The translations under genes were made by a program, and so were the position numbers. Shown in pieces: positions 33,601-61,483 of a stretch of DNA of 62,000 nt (position 1 is the first letter of the stretch; each line of letters begins with the position of its first letter). Source of the DNA: Mesostigma viride (taxonomy: Eukaryota > Streptophyta > Mesostigmatophyceae > Mesostigmatales > Mesostigmataceae); assembly GCA_009746045.1 (NCBI GenBank), contig RPFO01000774.1:377970-439969 (forward strand), written 5' to 3'. The notes beneath the pieces are model-generated. The model saw nothing but the letters and a program-made list of their open reading frames with translations, did not search any database and was not told the DNA's origin.

Positions 33601-33987
33601 CGAAGAAGAGAAAACGATTGTTTCAAAGTAAGCCTGCGCATCATTGTTGCATCTATGTGCAGCAGAATCACTCGATGATATGCTAGGTCTCCACCTTGCC
33701 TTGCTTTATCTTGCCTCGTCTCGCCTTGCCTGACCTGGCGTAGTGCTAATTGTCGGCCACCCGCCCGCCCGCCCGCCCCCGCCCGCCCGCCCGCCCGCCC
33801 GCCCGCCCGCCCGCCCGCCGGCCATAATATGCCACCTGCGCAACAGGCGTTCCAAAACGTGGTCAAGCGCATGCTGGAGGCAGCCGGGCGCGGCTTTTGG
33901 AAACCGGACGACAAGACGGTGGCCAAGCTGAGGGAGCTGTATGGGGAGGTGGAGGATGAGCTGGAGGGGATAACGTTGCAGAAGTAG
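21656..33987 (+). CDS. Magnesium chelatase subunit H, CHLH2/BchH-like paralogue
   Basis: Thirteen exons: 21656-22036, 22224-23169, 23740-24002, 24673-26149, 26879-26921, 27527-27896, 28935-29358, 29605-29780, 30233-30916, 31782-31850, 32498-32563, 33110-33172, 33847-33987 (TAG). All phases close, giving 1700 residues, against about 1350 to 1400 for usual ChlH. The start is the first ATG in frame, with G at +4. The product should be the porphyrin-binding subunit that inserts Mg into protoporphyrin IX with ChlI and ChlD in the chloroplast. Family blocks: LVAGFETFNLSLYKKV (residue about 280), PYFINGVEAHTIVRDTF, VLHFGMHGTVEWLPGSPLGN (about 1000), YVYAANNPSESIVAKRRGYG, LGRPRIDVLANLSGIFRD, MVGWSGTTDFKEQW. 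HFGMHG and VEWLPGS, in place of HFGTHG and LEFMPGK, mark the CHLH2/BchH-like branch. Odd features are an N-terminal extension of about 275 residues with two coiled-coil-like stretches, and a His/Gly/Ala/Ser-rich insert at about residues 810-910. Confidence 0.92.
24181..24260. repeat. Short GGGGCAGT tandem repeats in CHLH2-like intron 3
   Basis: Three or four degenerate 15 to 18 bp units containing CTGGGGCAGTAGT. Intronic. Confidence 0.5.
28163..28600. repeat. (TTTG)n microsatellite
   Basis: About 109 uninterrupted TTTG units, 438 bp, in CHLH2-like intron 6. Frames across it (Phe-Val-Cys-Leu or Asn-Lys-Gln-Thr repeats) are artefacts. The purity suggests recent expansion, and its length in the assembly may not be exact. 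Confidence 0.99.
30930..31165. repeat. Degenerate 20 bp tandem repeat in CHLH2-like intron 9
   Basis: About a dozen imperfect units of GCATAGGAGAGGATTGAT, later drifting to GGAGAGGGTGGTACAT. Confidence 0.8.
32851..32885. repeat. Poly-G run in CHLH2-like intron 11
   Basis: Near-continuous G with a few A interruptions. Confidence 0.9.
33758..33821. repeat. (CCCG)n microsatellite just before CHLH2-like last exon
   Basis: About 15 CCCG units, ending 25 bp upstream of the acceptor of exon 13. Confidence 0.95.
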
Positions 33988-34699
33988 ACGGCCTGTGTTC
34001 GGCATTATTGCAAGAGGGTTGGGTAGCGGGGGGTATGCCCTGGTCGTCCGGGTGACCACGAGATGGGAGTTCACCGTGCATAGCAAGCGGCGTTGCAGCT
34101 GTCTACTTGCTTGCCCATTCTCTTCAAAACTGTATCCACTCCTGGCATCGGATCGAGAGGGCTACTGTCCCGAGAATGTCACCGACAGATGGTCTCAGGA
34201 GGCCCTGGCCGCTGTCATTGTCTGGTGCAAGTTCCCATGACCTTCATGCCATGCCCGTGTAACCATGGCTGTGGAAAGTGGCAGATTTGGATGGGATTGT
34301 ATCTGTATGAGTGCACCGCAAGCTAGCCCAGCGCTGCCCGGCGTATGCATCATACAGCAATATGATCTGACAGGTGCGGTTAGGCGAAAGATTGCCCTGG
34401 TAGAGTGTAGAGCATAACCCGGGTCGTGGAATGTCATGTGGAGTGGTTACTGGGTGCTAGTGGTATGCATGTTCATTGCCATAAATGGGAGTAGTCCGAA
34501 AGACGTTAGTGTGGCTGCATGCCGATGCTGCATGTACAGCCCACTTGTAAATATTATTTATACTGATAAAGGTCAAATGTGAAGTGCTTCCCAGCTATAG
34601 AATACGTCGCATGTGCAAAGCCTGTTGTAATATATTGCCCCCATGCGTGCCCAGCCAGGTTACATTGATCTGTTCACAAATACACGTGCAGTTACATGT
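33988..34699. other. 3' flank of the CHLH2-like gene
   Basis: No gene is seen. TGTAA occurs at 34546 and again near 34625. UGUAA is the usual polyadenylation signal in chlorophytes, so these are candidate polyA sites. Confidence 0.35.
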
Positions 34700-34775
34700 G
34701 CATAATTATTTCCTCATGAGATTAGCATAGTACTCCGTGGCATGCCCATGCGCATATATGACATGCAATTACTTA
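34700..34775 (+). mobile_element. Dispersed repeat, copy 2 (partial)
   Basis: CATAATTATTTCCTCATGAG, then ATTAGCATAGTACTCCGTGG, then CATGCCCATGCGCA, matching copies 1 and 3 in the same orientation. The right end is replaced by ATGCAATTACTTA, which recurs at 36473. Confidence 0.8.
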
Positions 34776-36472
34776 ATTAATTAGTTAAACTCGTGCTCCC
34801 GTTGGGGAGTCACGGAGCACCGAAATGCTTTTAATCCCTGTGCACGTGCACAACAGGAGAAAGGGCAGAGACCCCCAGTCTCCTTCATGCCGAAGGCATG
34901 CCACAGCTGCATTCGGGCACGCTAGCTAAACGGACACGCTAACGATCCGGCAATCTGTGGGTGCAATAAGACCCATGTGAGCACATGTGGCATAACAAGG
35001 AGCGTCCGTGGGCAAGTAATCTGATCATAGCCAGGACGTAGCATGGCTGTACAAAGGACTAAGCTAAGGCTATGGCTGGTTGTGTACCGTGCGTGAGCGG
35101 AGCACGCACGGACTATAGGTAAGTTGGCACAGCTAGGCGAACATTCTAAGCATGGCTGCCGTAGCGGCAGTGACTACCAATGAATCCAAGCTAGGGCTAT
35201 TAAGCAAGCTATTCTAGCCCGCTGGGGGTGTCCACATCTTGTGATTGATCATCAGTCCCCGCCCCGCCAGTACACCTTGGGCTTCTGGGGGTCCTGCTTG
35301 TGGCGGAGGTACTCCGGCCACAGGTCGCGTCGCTGCTGCTGCTGAGCGGGGGTCAGGTCGTCCTCCAGCGTCCAGGTGAGGCCGTGCAACCGCTTGCGAC
35401 GAGAGAGGAACCGCTGCTTGTCCTCACGGGAGGGGAAGGTGAGCAGGACTGGTGGGGGAGCCGCCTTATCCCATGAGTGGGGAAGGCGGTGGCACCCACG
35501 CAGTTCTACCTCACCTACCAGGCCCATGAGGGAAAGGATCGAGCTGGTCCTTAAGCTCGTCGGCAAGGGAGGTTGACGTCTCACCTGGCTTCTGGGGGAA
35601 ACGACGCAGCACCAGGTGCCCGGCAGTCGCGGCGGGCGCGGTCGGTGGCCTCCCGTTGCTGGGCCTGGCGGAGGTCTTCAAGCTCCTGGATCGAGTTTCG
35701 TAGCGATGGCATCGGTGGTGGAGGCGGTCGCTGTCCGCAGCAGGTCCGCATAAGAGAGGGGCGGGACCGGTCACCAGCATTCAGCCGGGGTGACTGGGAT
35801 GCGATGGTGGCCGTCTGCTCCGCTATCTTTGGGACCTGTGAGGCCAGGGTCTCGGTGTGGGCGGTGATGGCTTCAAGCTTCTTCATGAGCACGCCGCACT
35901 TGCCCTCCACCTGGCGAGAGACAAGTGGGCACCGCGTGCACATCAGATGCCTGCGCCGCGGTGTGCAGCGCCGTACGTGGACTGCATGTGGTTGGAGCTT
36001 GTGGACGACCTTGGTTTCCACATTGGAGACCCGGGCCTCCACGTACCGTGTTGAGCGTCGTGTTCAGCGAGGTCAGCTTCTCGGCCAACGGCCAGGTCAT
36101 GCACGTGCTCCTCCATGCAGCACTGCGCGGATGTCATCCTTGCAGAGGGAGGAAGCCGATGTGGCTGTCGGCCGCGCAGGCTGGGCTGGGGTGCGGAGCT
36201 GAGCGATGATGGCGGCTTCAGCGAGCTGGAAGTGGCTGCACAGGATAGCGAGGCGCAAGGTGGGCACGTCGGGGTGGATGGCCCCGCCGTGCCCCATGAG
36301 CTTGCCTTCCGTTGCTAAGAACTTGACGGATTGCGGCGCATTCGTCCTTCGTCAGGGCCAGCCAGCCAGGCGCTGAAAGAGAAGGAATCGTGGCTTGCAA
36401 GCCACGATTGCTTTCATGGGAGGTAGTGGCTCCATTTGTTTTCGTGGCAGGGTTTCTTGGGCTCTGGTGAGT
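34776..36472 (-). mobile_element. Non-LTR retrotransposon remnant with possible target duplication
   Basis: About 1.7 kb bounded by ATGCAATTACTTA at 34763-34775 and 36473-36485, a 13 bp direct repeat that could be a target-site duplication. The interior carries LINE ORF1-like coding segments on the minus strand and no reverse transcriptase, so ORF2 has been lost. GTGCTCC and GGAGCAC at 34793-34820 form a hairpin near the presumed 3' end. The repeat could also be chance, since similar TTACTTACTT strings end the neighbouring dispersed repeats. Confidence 0.5.
35252..36320 (-). pseudogene. LINE ORF1-like protein relic
   Basis: The minus strand from about 36320 to the stop at 35252 encodes pieces in different frames. 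There is an upstream segment (36297-36097), a coiled-coil segment (LEAITAHTETLASQVPKIAE, near 35870) and a C-terminal segment. The C-terminal segment contains VLLTFPSREDKQRFLSRRK and DDLTPAQQQQRRDLWPEYL and ends YWRGGD. Coiled coil followed by an RRM-like fold and the DDLT..Q..RR motif is the layout of L1-type ORF1 nucleic-acid-binding proteins. Frame changes near 36050 and 35580 mark it as dead. Confidence 0.7.
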
Positions 36473-36485
36473 ATGCAATTACTTA

Positions 36486-37404
36486 CTTACTCGTGAACTT
36501 CCACGTGCGCCAATGTGTATTCTACATGAGTATAATTAATTCGTCGGTTGATATGAGGCTGGGCCTAGCTGCCGTCGATCATTCTGCATGCATCCATGTG
36601 CATGCGCACACATACCAAACTCCTGCTAGCTGCAGGTCGACGCTTACACGTACGTATATGCGTACGGCCATAGCCTGCTGTCCTCCGGCTTTTTGCCTTG
36701 GCACCGTGTGCAGTTCTTGGACGTTTGGAATCATGGCATGGCTAACGTGATGACTGACTAGCTAGACCTTTTCAGTGGTTTTCCATTCAGTTTGCGGGTA
36801 TTTCCTCGTAAATGGTGCCCGAGAGCGATCGCAGCAATGGTGCTCACCACTAGACACTCCCGGCCAGCTAGTTAGGCTCGAAACACACGCCCTGATCAAG
36901 CATGCTGTTTCCGGCCCCACCGTCTAGGTCATCTAGTCGCTCTACACGTAAGCCAGCCATAATTTCAATGCACAAGGATACACATTTCCATCACCATGAA
37001 TTCATCTTCATCATCCTGAACGACTCGAACACGCGGACAAGATAACGGCAGGCTCGAGCTACCATGGTCCGGATTCTCCCGATTTCTGGCCTGCGCTGGT
37101 TGTCTCCTTGATAGGCTTGGCGTGATTATGTGCTAGAAGTCCTAGTGTATACATTAATTGAGAATGATGAATATTATAATTATACGAAGGTGAGAGTGCA
37201 TGCATGGCATGAAACATAAGGAAATGAAACACCGAAATGAAGAACCCTACAGACAATAACAATTAAATCTGACACGGGCATGCAAGGATCCGATCGACGA
37301 AGCCTGGCAGCACAAGACATGGTACAACTAACTACAACACATGCCAAAAACAACACAGCTCAGACGAGGATTATATCTGCATGCCTCTAGTGACTATATC
37401 AAGG
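36486..37404. other. Intergenic DNA without recognisable gene
   Basis: AT-leaning DNA with no domain or exon series recognised on either strand. Confidence 0.4.
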
Positions 37405-37555
37405 AGTGCCTCTAGTGACTATATGGTTGGGGCATGATGTGCACAGCTGATGTTTGTAACTTTTGTGTGATTATTTTTTCTGCTGAGATTAGCATAGTAC
37501 TCCGTGGCATGTACCCATGCGCATGACACGAAAGTACTTACTTTACTTACTTAGA
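37405..37555 (+). mobile_element. Dispersed repeat, copy 3
   Basis: The most complete plus-strand copy: CTAGTGACTATATGGTTGGG, then TTTGTAACTTTTGTGTGATT, TAGCATAGTACTCCGTGGCA and GCATGACACGAAAGTACTTA. A short local duplication of TGCCTCTAGTGACTATAT precedes it. Confidence 0.85.
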
Positions 37556-38194
37556 AGGGGATATTTAATATCCTCATCTGAGCTGTGCTCTACTGTAATG
37601 GCAGTCGAGGCGGTAGTGTAGCGGCTATCGTCAGGGGCAATAACCTCCACCTGCGGACTTCTACCCTGGCTAGCAATGGGCCGCGGGGCCCGTGGGGATA
37701 AAACAGGAGCATGCCCCTCGGGAAGGGAGCAATTACTAAGCAAGTACTTATTTACCTCAAGCATCCTTTGAGGGAAATGTGCAACCAGGTAGTACTCACT
37801 GAGGAAATAAGTGGAAACCTATTCTGGATCCATACTGATCGATATGGCTCGAGCCACACAGGCGATTTTCTACTTAACAGGTCTGCCATTGGTCCTTGGA
37901 CGTAGCGCCACATCACCCCCCGGCAGAATGACTTATGACATTTGCAGGAGCTCGTCCTGAGATGTGTGACTGCCACCCATCAAGGTTCCAGTCGGCGATA
38001 CCACACAGCTACCACCATGGCGGCCTTATATTATACAAATCAACACGGGCTTCTAACGGCTGGGCTACTGGCCGCGTGATGCATCGCATGATGCATTTGG
38101 CAAAGGTTGCTTTGCAAGCAACCTCTGGCATGGCGGGATAGGAGGTGGCATCCGTAGCAGCACCATCAAGGGAGGCAAGATGGCCTGGCATGGA
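37556..38194. other. Intergenic DNA downstream of the coiled-coil gene
   Basis: A minus-strand frame ending near 37546 (VEVIAPDDSRYTTAS, then TVEHSSDEDIKYPLLSK) has protein-like composition. It has no recognised family and no supported splice partner. It could be a fragment of an unknown element. Otherwise nothing is seen. Confidence 0.3.
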
Positions 38195-41100
38195 TCAAGG
38201 GGGTGCCCTCCACGCGGTGCGCTCTATGCTGCCGTTCTCCTTGACCGTGAACTGCTGCATGTCCGCCACCAGCTTTGAGTGCATGCCTTCTGCTTGCGCC
38301 TGCACCACACAAACACACCCGTTCAGTGGCCAGGGGACAAGCAAGAGGAGAGCTGCACAGGCATTTTCAGGACGGAGCGAGGGCGTGCACGCCAGCAATG
38401 CACGGGCGAAGAGGGTGACACCACACGTGCCCCACGACAAGGCTAGCTTAGTAATTATTGCGGGTTTGAGTAATTGTGGCCGGTCAAAGCTGTGGGCCGG
38501 AGACAAGCAGAATAGAAGGGGCAGCTGGGAGCTGGATGGCAGCCGAAAGTGGGGTCATGTTGGGCGGTGGGCCGGGAACCGGCGCACAAGCCAAACATCC
38601 TAGCTGGCAAGGGCACAACATCCACAGACCACAGGGGTGGGCACCATGTAGGCAAGCAAGGGAGTAAAAAATTCACTGGCACAGGATGAGATGATGGTGT
38701 AAGAGCTCTTCCAAGCACCTTGTTGGAAAGCTTGGAGACACTGCCGGCAGCAACAAGGGCGCTCACCAATGGGGGGGGCAGGGGCGGCCACGAGGAAACC
38801 CATGGGGGTGGGTGGACGCCCCCACCCCCACGCCACGGCAATACGGCTACTGTTCACGGCAGACTACCGGGTGAGTGGGTGTGCCCCTCTCCCCTCTCCC
38901 CTCTCCCCTCTCCCCTCTCCCTTCTCCCCTCTCCCCTCTCCCCTCTCCCCTCTCCCCTCTCCCCTCTCCCCTCTCCCCTCTCCCCTCTCCCCTCTCCCCT
39001 CTCCCCTCTCCCTCTCCCCTCTCCCCTCTCCCCTCTCCCCTCTCCCCTCTCCCCTCTCCCCTCTCCCCTTTCCCCCCTCCCCTCTACCAACTCTCCTCTC
39101 CCCTCTCCCCTCTCCCCTCTCCCCTCTCCCCTCTCCCCTCTCCCCTCTCCCCTCTCCCCTCTCCCCTCTCCCCTCTCCCCTCTCCCCTCTCCCCTCTCCC
39201 CTCTCCCCTCTCCCCTCTCCCCTCTCCCCTCTCCCCTCTCCCCTCTCCCCTCTCCCTCTCCCCTCTCCCCTCTCCCCTCTCCCCTCTCCCATAACCCATG
39301 CCCCATGGAGTGCCGACCAGTAGCAACCCACCTTGTCAGCGCGCGCGCGCACCAGCTGCGCGCGCATGGCCGCCATCTCCTCATCCAGCTGGCGCTCGAG
39401 CTCCGCCGCCGCCAGCTCGGGGTTGTCCTCCTCGCTGCCGTTACGCATAGGAGTATAGGGAATAGAACAGCGAGTAGAGATGAGCAGTATAAGGGGTTGT
39501 TTAGGGAGAAGTATAGGGAGTAGGGTACGGAGTAGCAGTATAGAGAATAGCGTGCAGAGTAGTGGAGTTGTATAGGGAGTAGCAGTATAAGAGTTTTCAG
39601 GCCGATAGGGGGGTGGTAGCGCACTGGCTCAGGACGTGGGGTCTGGGCAATGCGCGTGCACGGGGCGTGGCAAAGTGTACGCGGGGCGTATGGCAAGAGT
39701 GGGTTGCGGGGGACAGAAGAATACCAAGGGGCCGAGCCCAAGGGGGTTGCCTTGCCTAGGCGTAGATTGCAGATGCGAGGGAGCATGAGCGGACGGGGCA
39801 ATCGGCACATCTTCGGCACATCTTCTCGCCGATACTGTCCAAAAAATGTTCCCAAGACGCGGGTGGTTGTGAAGCTCCCGCTGGGTAGTCACGCAACCAA
39901 GGCAACCACTTAGCTCTACCAAAACCAGTTGCAACGCAACCCTACCGGGCCCCAAGTGTGCATGGGTGCGAGGATGGCTCGGTGGTAGAGGATGGGAGGT
40001 GGGAGGACAAAACCAGGCCTTCCTTGGCAGCCTTCCATCTGCGTGCATCTGCCATGTGGCATTATCAGGCGGAGCCAATTTTCGGAAGAACCGTTAGGAT
40101 CGCCAGAATTGGCGAAGCTTATAAGGCCGTACACGTGAGAAAACATAGGAATAGGGGATGAAAATCCGTCAATCCATCCATCCATACATACATACATACA
40201 TCCATCCACCGAATTTGTCCCGAATTTGCAAGCATAAGGGTGAGGTTCTTCCGAAAATTGGCTCCGCCGTAGAGTTTCAACGGGCAAGTTGCAAACACGC
40301 ACGTTACTTGATACTCTATGCATGCATCCATGACAAGCCCAGCGCCCTTCACCCGTCATAGCACTTCACAACTTGCTATGCAAGTGGTAGGAGGGATGTG
40401 TGGCGGACACCCAGCTTGGCAAGGCCAAGCAGACACGTGGTTTGATGTCATCATGGCCAAGCACAAGCGGCTATCAAGCATGGTTGCTGCAGCGGGTTCC
40501 AAACGAGGGCGTGCAGGCTACAGCTTGCAGCGTATCAATGAGACAACCATCGTGCAGAGTGTAGCTGGCAGGATGTACTGGACTCACCTGCCCACCAGCT
40601 TGTCCCAGTCGGTTTTGCCGTCCGCATCGCGTGGCGCCCACCTGCTGAGTGGCAGAACCAACCATGCACAACCAACCATGCACGAAAGATCGGAAGGCAG
40701 CGATGCGACAACGCGGCGGCGTTGTAAGTGGCGGCCCCGCCATCAACGTGGCAGCCGATGCGACACAAATACGTTAATTAATTAATCAATTAGCCCACCC
40801 ACCCACCCACCCACCCACCCACCCACCCACCCACTCCCCCCCCCCACCCCACCCCCCCACCCCCCCCCCACCCCCCCCCCCACCCCACCCCCACCCCCCA
40901 CCCCACCCACCCACCCCCACCCACCCACCCACCCACCCACCCACCCACCCACCCACCCACCCACCCACCCACCCACCACCCACCCACCCACCCACCCACC
41001 CACCCACCCACCCACCCACCCACCCACCCACCCACCCACCCACCCACCCACCCACCCACCCACCCACCCACCCACCCACCCACCCACCCACCCATCCCAA

Positions 41101-42974
41101 ACCACAAACAGCGCACAAACAGACATTCGCACGCACACACACACACACAGGCACGCAGGCAATCACAGGCCTACATACGTGATGCCAAGGCCAGTGCATT
41201 TTTCGCCGAACGTGTGACCGGTCTTGCAAGTGCTGCCAGTGTCTCAACTCTGGGCCATGCCGCTAGCGCGGCCGCGCAGTGGACCGGGCGCGACTTTCTG
41301 GCATGTGCTGTGCATCATGTAAACGACACAGGGGGCGCGCAGGATATACTTGGGCTGGGCCGGTCAGCCCCCCCTGACAGCGGTGACAGGGAGAGGTGCA
41401 GGACCCAGGTGATGCGTACATCTGGCCATAACTAGTACTTACAGACGGGGATAGCGTAAACGCCACGCTTGTCTAGACTGTGTGGGAGCTACCAGGCTTG
41501 AGATGGAGACGGTATCTAAAATCCCATGATCCATCCATCAACGCAGGATGCTCTTATGGCAGGCAGCCCACAAGAGAGATGCCTCTAGCACACGGCACAG
41601 CTGCCACACGGTGCACAAAGCAAGGGAGTGTGGTGCGGTGACTACACTATTTAGCGGTATTATATTTCGAATCACTTGATGTATGACAACCCCAAGTGCA
41701 GCCGTCCAGTGTCCTTCCAGGGAAGTTGGGTACGCGCGACCGGGGACCCAGGTAGCACAACGGGGCAACGCGACCCCTTATGGACGAGACCCCTTCTCCG
41801 GAGAGGCCCCTTCTTATGGTAGAGGTTGGTTGCCCGCGTGAAGCCTCGTAAGGCGCTGCCAGAGGACAGGTACACGGCCGAGCTGCCATGCTTACTACGA
41901 AGACAATGACATGCGCCCCTGCTGGTAGCAGAGCTGGCAAAACAGCGCAGATGAGGCGCGCTGACGATGCAGCGCGGACGACGCCGTGCAGATTAGGCAA
42001 TGCCCGTTGTACTGGCGCACGGCGGAGATGCATACTACCAAAGCATTGACAGCACTGCCCGAACATGGATTTGGATGCACAGCGCAAGTTCAGTGTATGG
42101 GCTCACTTTGTGGTGCTGGACGCCTGCACGATCAAGCCCTTGAGGTCCTCCAGCTCTTGATACTGGTCCAGCCGCCACTTGTTCATGCGGATCTCGTCTA
42201 GGGTGTCCTGCGCCTCCTGGCAGGGACGAGGGCGCAGCCAGCAGGAGCGGGGGAGCCGGCTAGATCTTGTCAGACTTGGTCGGAATGGCTGACGAGCAAG
42301 GCGAGGAAAAATGCTGTGGTTTTAGAAATCAAGATCGTGATCTCCAGATACACTGGCTCCTTGGTATGGCGCAACTAGGGACGCAAATGCAGTGCTGCCA
42401 TGGTGGCGCACGGGCAGTTTTGCCTGCCTCAGATCGGCGACCTTGATGCATTCCATCGTCGGACCCTGGAAAACATTAATACCAATTTCGTTGCATACCT
42501 TTTCTAAACTGCCCAGAGCATCATCCTGATCGCCAGTTGCGTTTGACAGGGCACGGAGCTCGGCTTCCGTCTCCTCGAACTCCTTCTGTAACGAGTCTGC
42601 TAGATCTTCAAGCTCTGCAGACATGGCAAATGGGCAGAGTACAATCCACACGAGGCAAACAATCACCACATTTCCCCGAATTTCAGTTCAAAGAGACAAA
42701 AGGGGTAAACTGAAAAATCGTAAATCCTCTATGCATGCTGACATCCACGCCATCAACATCAATTCCTCCCAAAATTCCTTGGCCACTTGCGCACCTTGAG
42801 CGACGAAAAATTTCCAAGGGACCATTATCCAATAAACAAAATACCTTTTAATTCAGCGCTAAGGGAGCCTGTATCCGCCGGTATATCCTCGTGCAAGGCG
42901 CTATCGTTTGCAGTAGCATCCTTCCGGGATGACGGGATCACGAAAGGATTATCTTCCTCCCCTTCACCGTCCAT
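38195..42974 (-). CDS. Coiled-coil protein of unknown function, multi-exon
   Basis: Supported exons, read downward: 42974-42845 (ATG), 42614-42499, 42216-42107, 40641-40588, 39434-39332, a tentative 38740-38719, and 38299-38195 (TGA). The first five junctions are in phase. Exon 6 (VSKLSNK) fits the last exon but needs two more bases upstream, so a small exon is missing or its start is wrong. The product is about 215 to 240 residues: an acidic start ([18 protein letters not shown]), a heptad-rich middle ([20 protein letters not shown], then [14 protein letters not shown]), [18 protein letters not shown], an Ala/Glu/Arg helix ([18 protein letters not shown]), and a basic end ([18 protein letters not shown]). 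I do not recognise the family. No signal peptide or membrane segment is seen. It is divergent from SEC5. Confidence 0.6.
38884..39290. repeat. (CTCCCCT)n heptanucleotide array
   Basis: About 57 units of CCCCTCT with three or four interruptions, in an intron of the coiled-coil gene. On that gene's coding strand it reads AGAGGGG. Confidence 0.98.
40793..41094. repeat. (CCCA)n microsatellite
   Basis: About 75 CCCA units with a disordered C-rich segment at 40834-40915, in an intron of the coiled-coil gene. Trp-Val-Gly-Gly frames on the minus strand are artefacts. Confidence 0.97.
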
Positions 42975-43876
42975 GACTGTAATACCGAAACCTGAACACT
43001 GGGTCAGACCAAAACGTAGCCAGTAAGTTATTGACGCCAAGCTGTTTGAAAGAAAATGTGTTATAGAACGTCCTGTATACGTAGTTCTAAATTAAAGCCG
43101 AAGCTGCTTCTTACTGTGCGATGGTGGTAAGCAATTTTTCGTTTCCTACGTCGCTATGTCGGCGGGACAAATTTGGGTCTTCTGTAATGGCGATGGCTAC
43201 AACACTAGCTCACAGGGCAATTTCTAACTTGGCCAAAAACAAAATTTTACCCAATGCCCGAATATGTGGGATCAAATACATGGTCAAATAGACAATTTAT
43301 ACTCATGCGCATGGTAGTGTACGGTAACTTGAGTTTCCAAATTGACTTGTGATCAAATTCACGCTTTCTACTTGCACACTTGCTCACACAACTGCGAGAA
43401 AGTACGGCCAATTCGCAATCAAGTCTTGGCAATGGAAGTCGTAATTAAGGGCACAACACCTCGTATAGGTAATTAAATTGGAAGGCAGGGCACGGCAGGA
43501 TGATGACAAAACAAGTAAACCTGGGAAATGGGACCATTACCATTAAACGTTGACGTATGGTGACCGGCAACAACACTGTCATCAGTTTTTCAGCACTGTC
43601 ATCAGTTTTTCAGGATTTCTGCTATGGAAAACATTCCTGAAACTTTGTCTGCTGAGTAATTAACACGCCCGCTTGTTATTTGCTTTGACGTCAGAGGAAT
43701 GACATTCATTTGAACGACACGTATTGTTCGATTGGAACATGCCTACTTAGTATTTCTATTAAAGGATGCGATTCGCTGCGAGCAATCAATAGCTATACCT
43801 CTTAGGGGATTTCTAAATAGCCATTGAAGACGGCGAGCCTGTAGCCCCGCTCTGTTATTCCTGACACTACCAGAAG
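42975..43876. promoter_or_regulatory. Divergent intergenic region between the coiled-coil gene and SEC5
   Basis: 902 bp between opposed start codons. No coding block is seen. A 19 bp direct duplication (CACTGTCATCAGTTTTTCAG) lies at about 43573-43612. The start of the coiled-coil gene sits just after a possible acceptor (ATTACAG), so an upstream non-coding exon may lie here. A shared promoter role is inference. Confidence 0.45.
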
Positions 43877-60738
<16,862 letters not shown>

Positions 60739-60857
60739 GTAAGGAGTGAGGCGTATGACACCACTTTGCAGGTACAGAATGTGCCACTTTCCCACAGGTA
60801 AACAATGTGGAACCTTCCCGCATGTGAAGCATATGAAACTTTGCGGAGGGTGCGATG

Positions 60858-61475
60858 TAGGGTTGTATCGAATACTGGATCGAATTTCGAGTATATTCGA
60901 AAATGGCTGACGCCTCACCGAACCGAATATATCCGGATTCGAATACGGCGAAGGTGATCTGGAGTCGAATATATTCGATTCGAATACGGAAGGACATACT
61001 ATTCGACGAAAATATTCGATATTTCCGAATCGAATACTAGCTTGGCTGTCCTCTGTTCGCCCTGGGTCCTGGGGGGCTCGTATCGCCTGGCCGGATGGTG
61101 CCTCGATGGCATGGCACTTGGCAGTTGGAAGTTGTCGTGGCACTGGACCGTTGCCTAATATTAATGCACCGACAGTTGGAAGCCCGCTGCCGGCGCGGCG
61201 CGACAGTACCTGCCGCCTGGCGCGGCGCTACGTATGGCCTCATATTATACTACGGTTACTAGAATGTACGTGTACTAGACATGTTAGATTCCGTATTCGG
61301 CATTGACCGTCTTTATTCGGTATTTGATACGGCAAGGCGTCAACGTTTCGAATATATTCGGATTCGAATACGGAGCACCCTCGCAGAGACCGATTATATT
61401 CGAATTCGATACGGCAAACCCATTGAAACCGAATATTCGACACGGAAGTCCAAAATAGTGTTCGATACAACCCTA
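60858..61475. mobile_element. Non-autonomous hAT-like DNA transposon (MITE-like)
   Basis: A 618 bp element starts TAGGGTTGTATCGAATACT and ends with the inverted TTCGATACAACCCTA. The inverted repeats match over 19 bp with one mismatch. It is flanked by GTGCGATG at 60850-60857 and 61476-61483, an 8 bp target duplication. Both arms carry many subterminal TCGAATA/TATTCGA motifs, and the middle roughly 200 bp is unrelated GC-rich DNA. No transposase frame is present. An 8 bp duplication with TAGGG ends is typical of the hAT superfamily; P elements also make 8 bp duplications. Confidence 0.88.
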
Positions 61476-61483
61476 GTGCGATG

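Noticed and set aside
34763-37555. LTR retrotransposon flanked by direct repeats (dispersed-repeat copies 2 and 3)
   Set aside because: The two copies differ in length and ends, the interior encodes LINE ORF1-like rather than gag/pol sequence, and two more copies occur alone elsewhere.
38854-39855. Gly-Glu-Arg-rich 333-codon minus-strand frame
   Set aside because: Mostly the CTCCCCT array. It overlaps a real coiled-coil-gene exon (39434-39332) in a different frame.
42467-42499. A 33 bp intron in the coiled-coil gene (GTATGC to TTCCAG)
   Set aside because: Too short for the introns seen here. Joining 42499 directly to 42216 gives an in-phase coiled coil, so this is the start of a normal intron.
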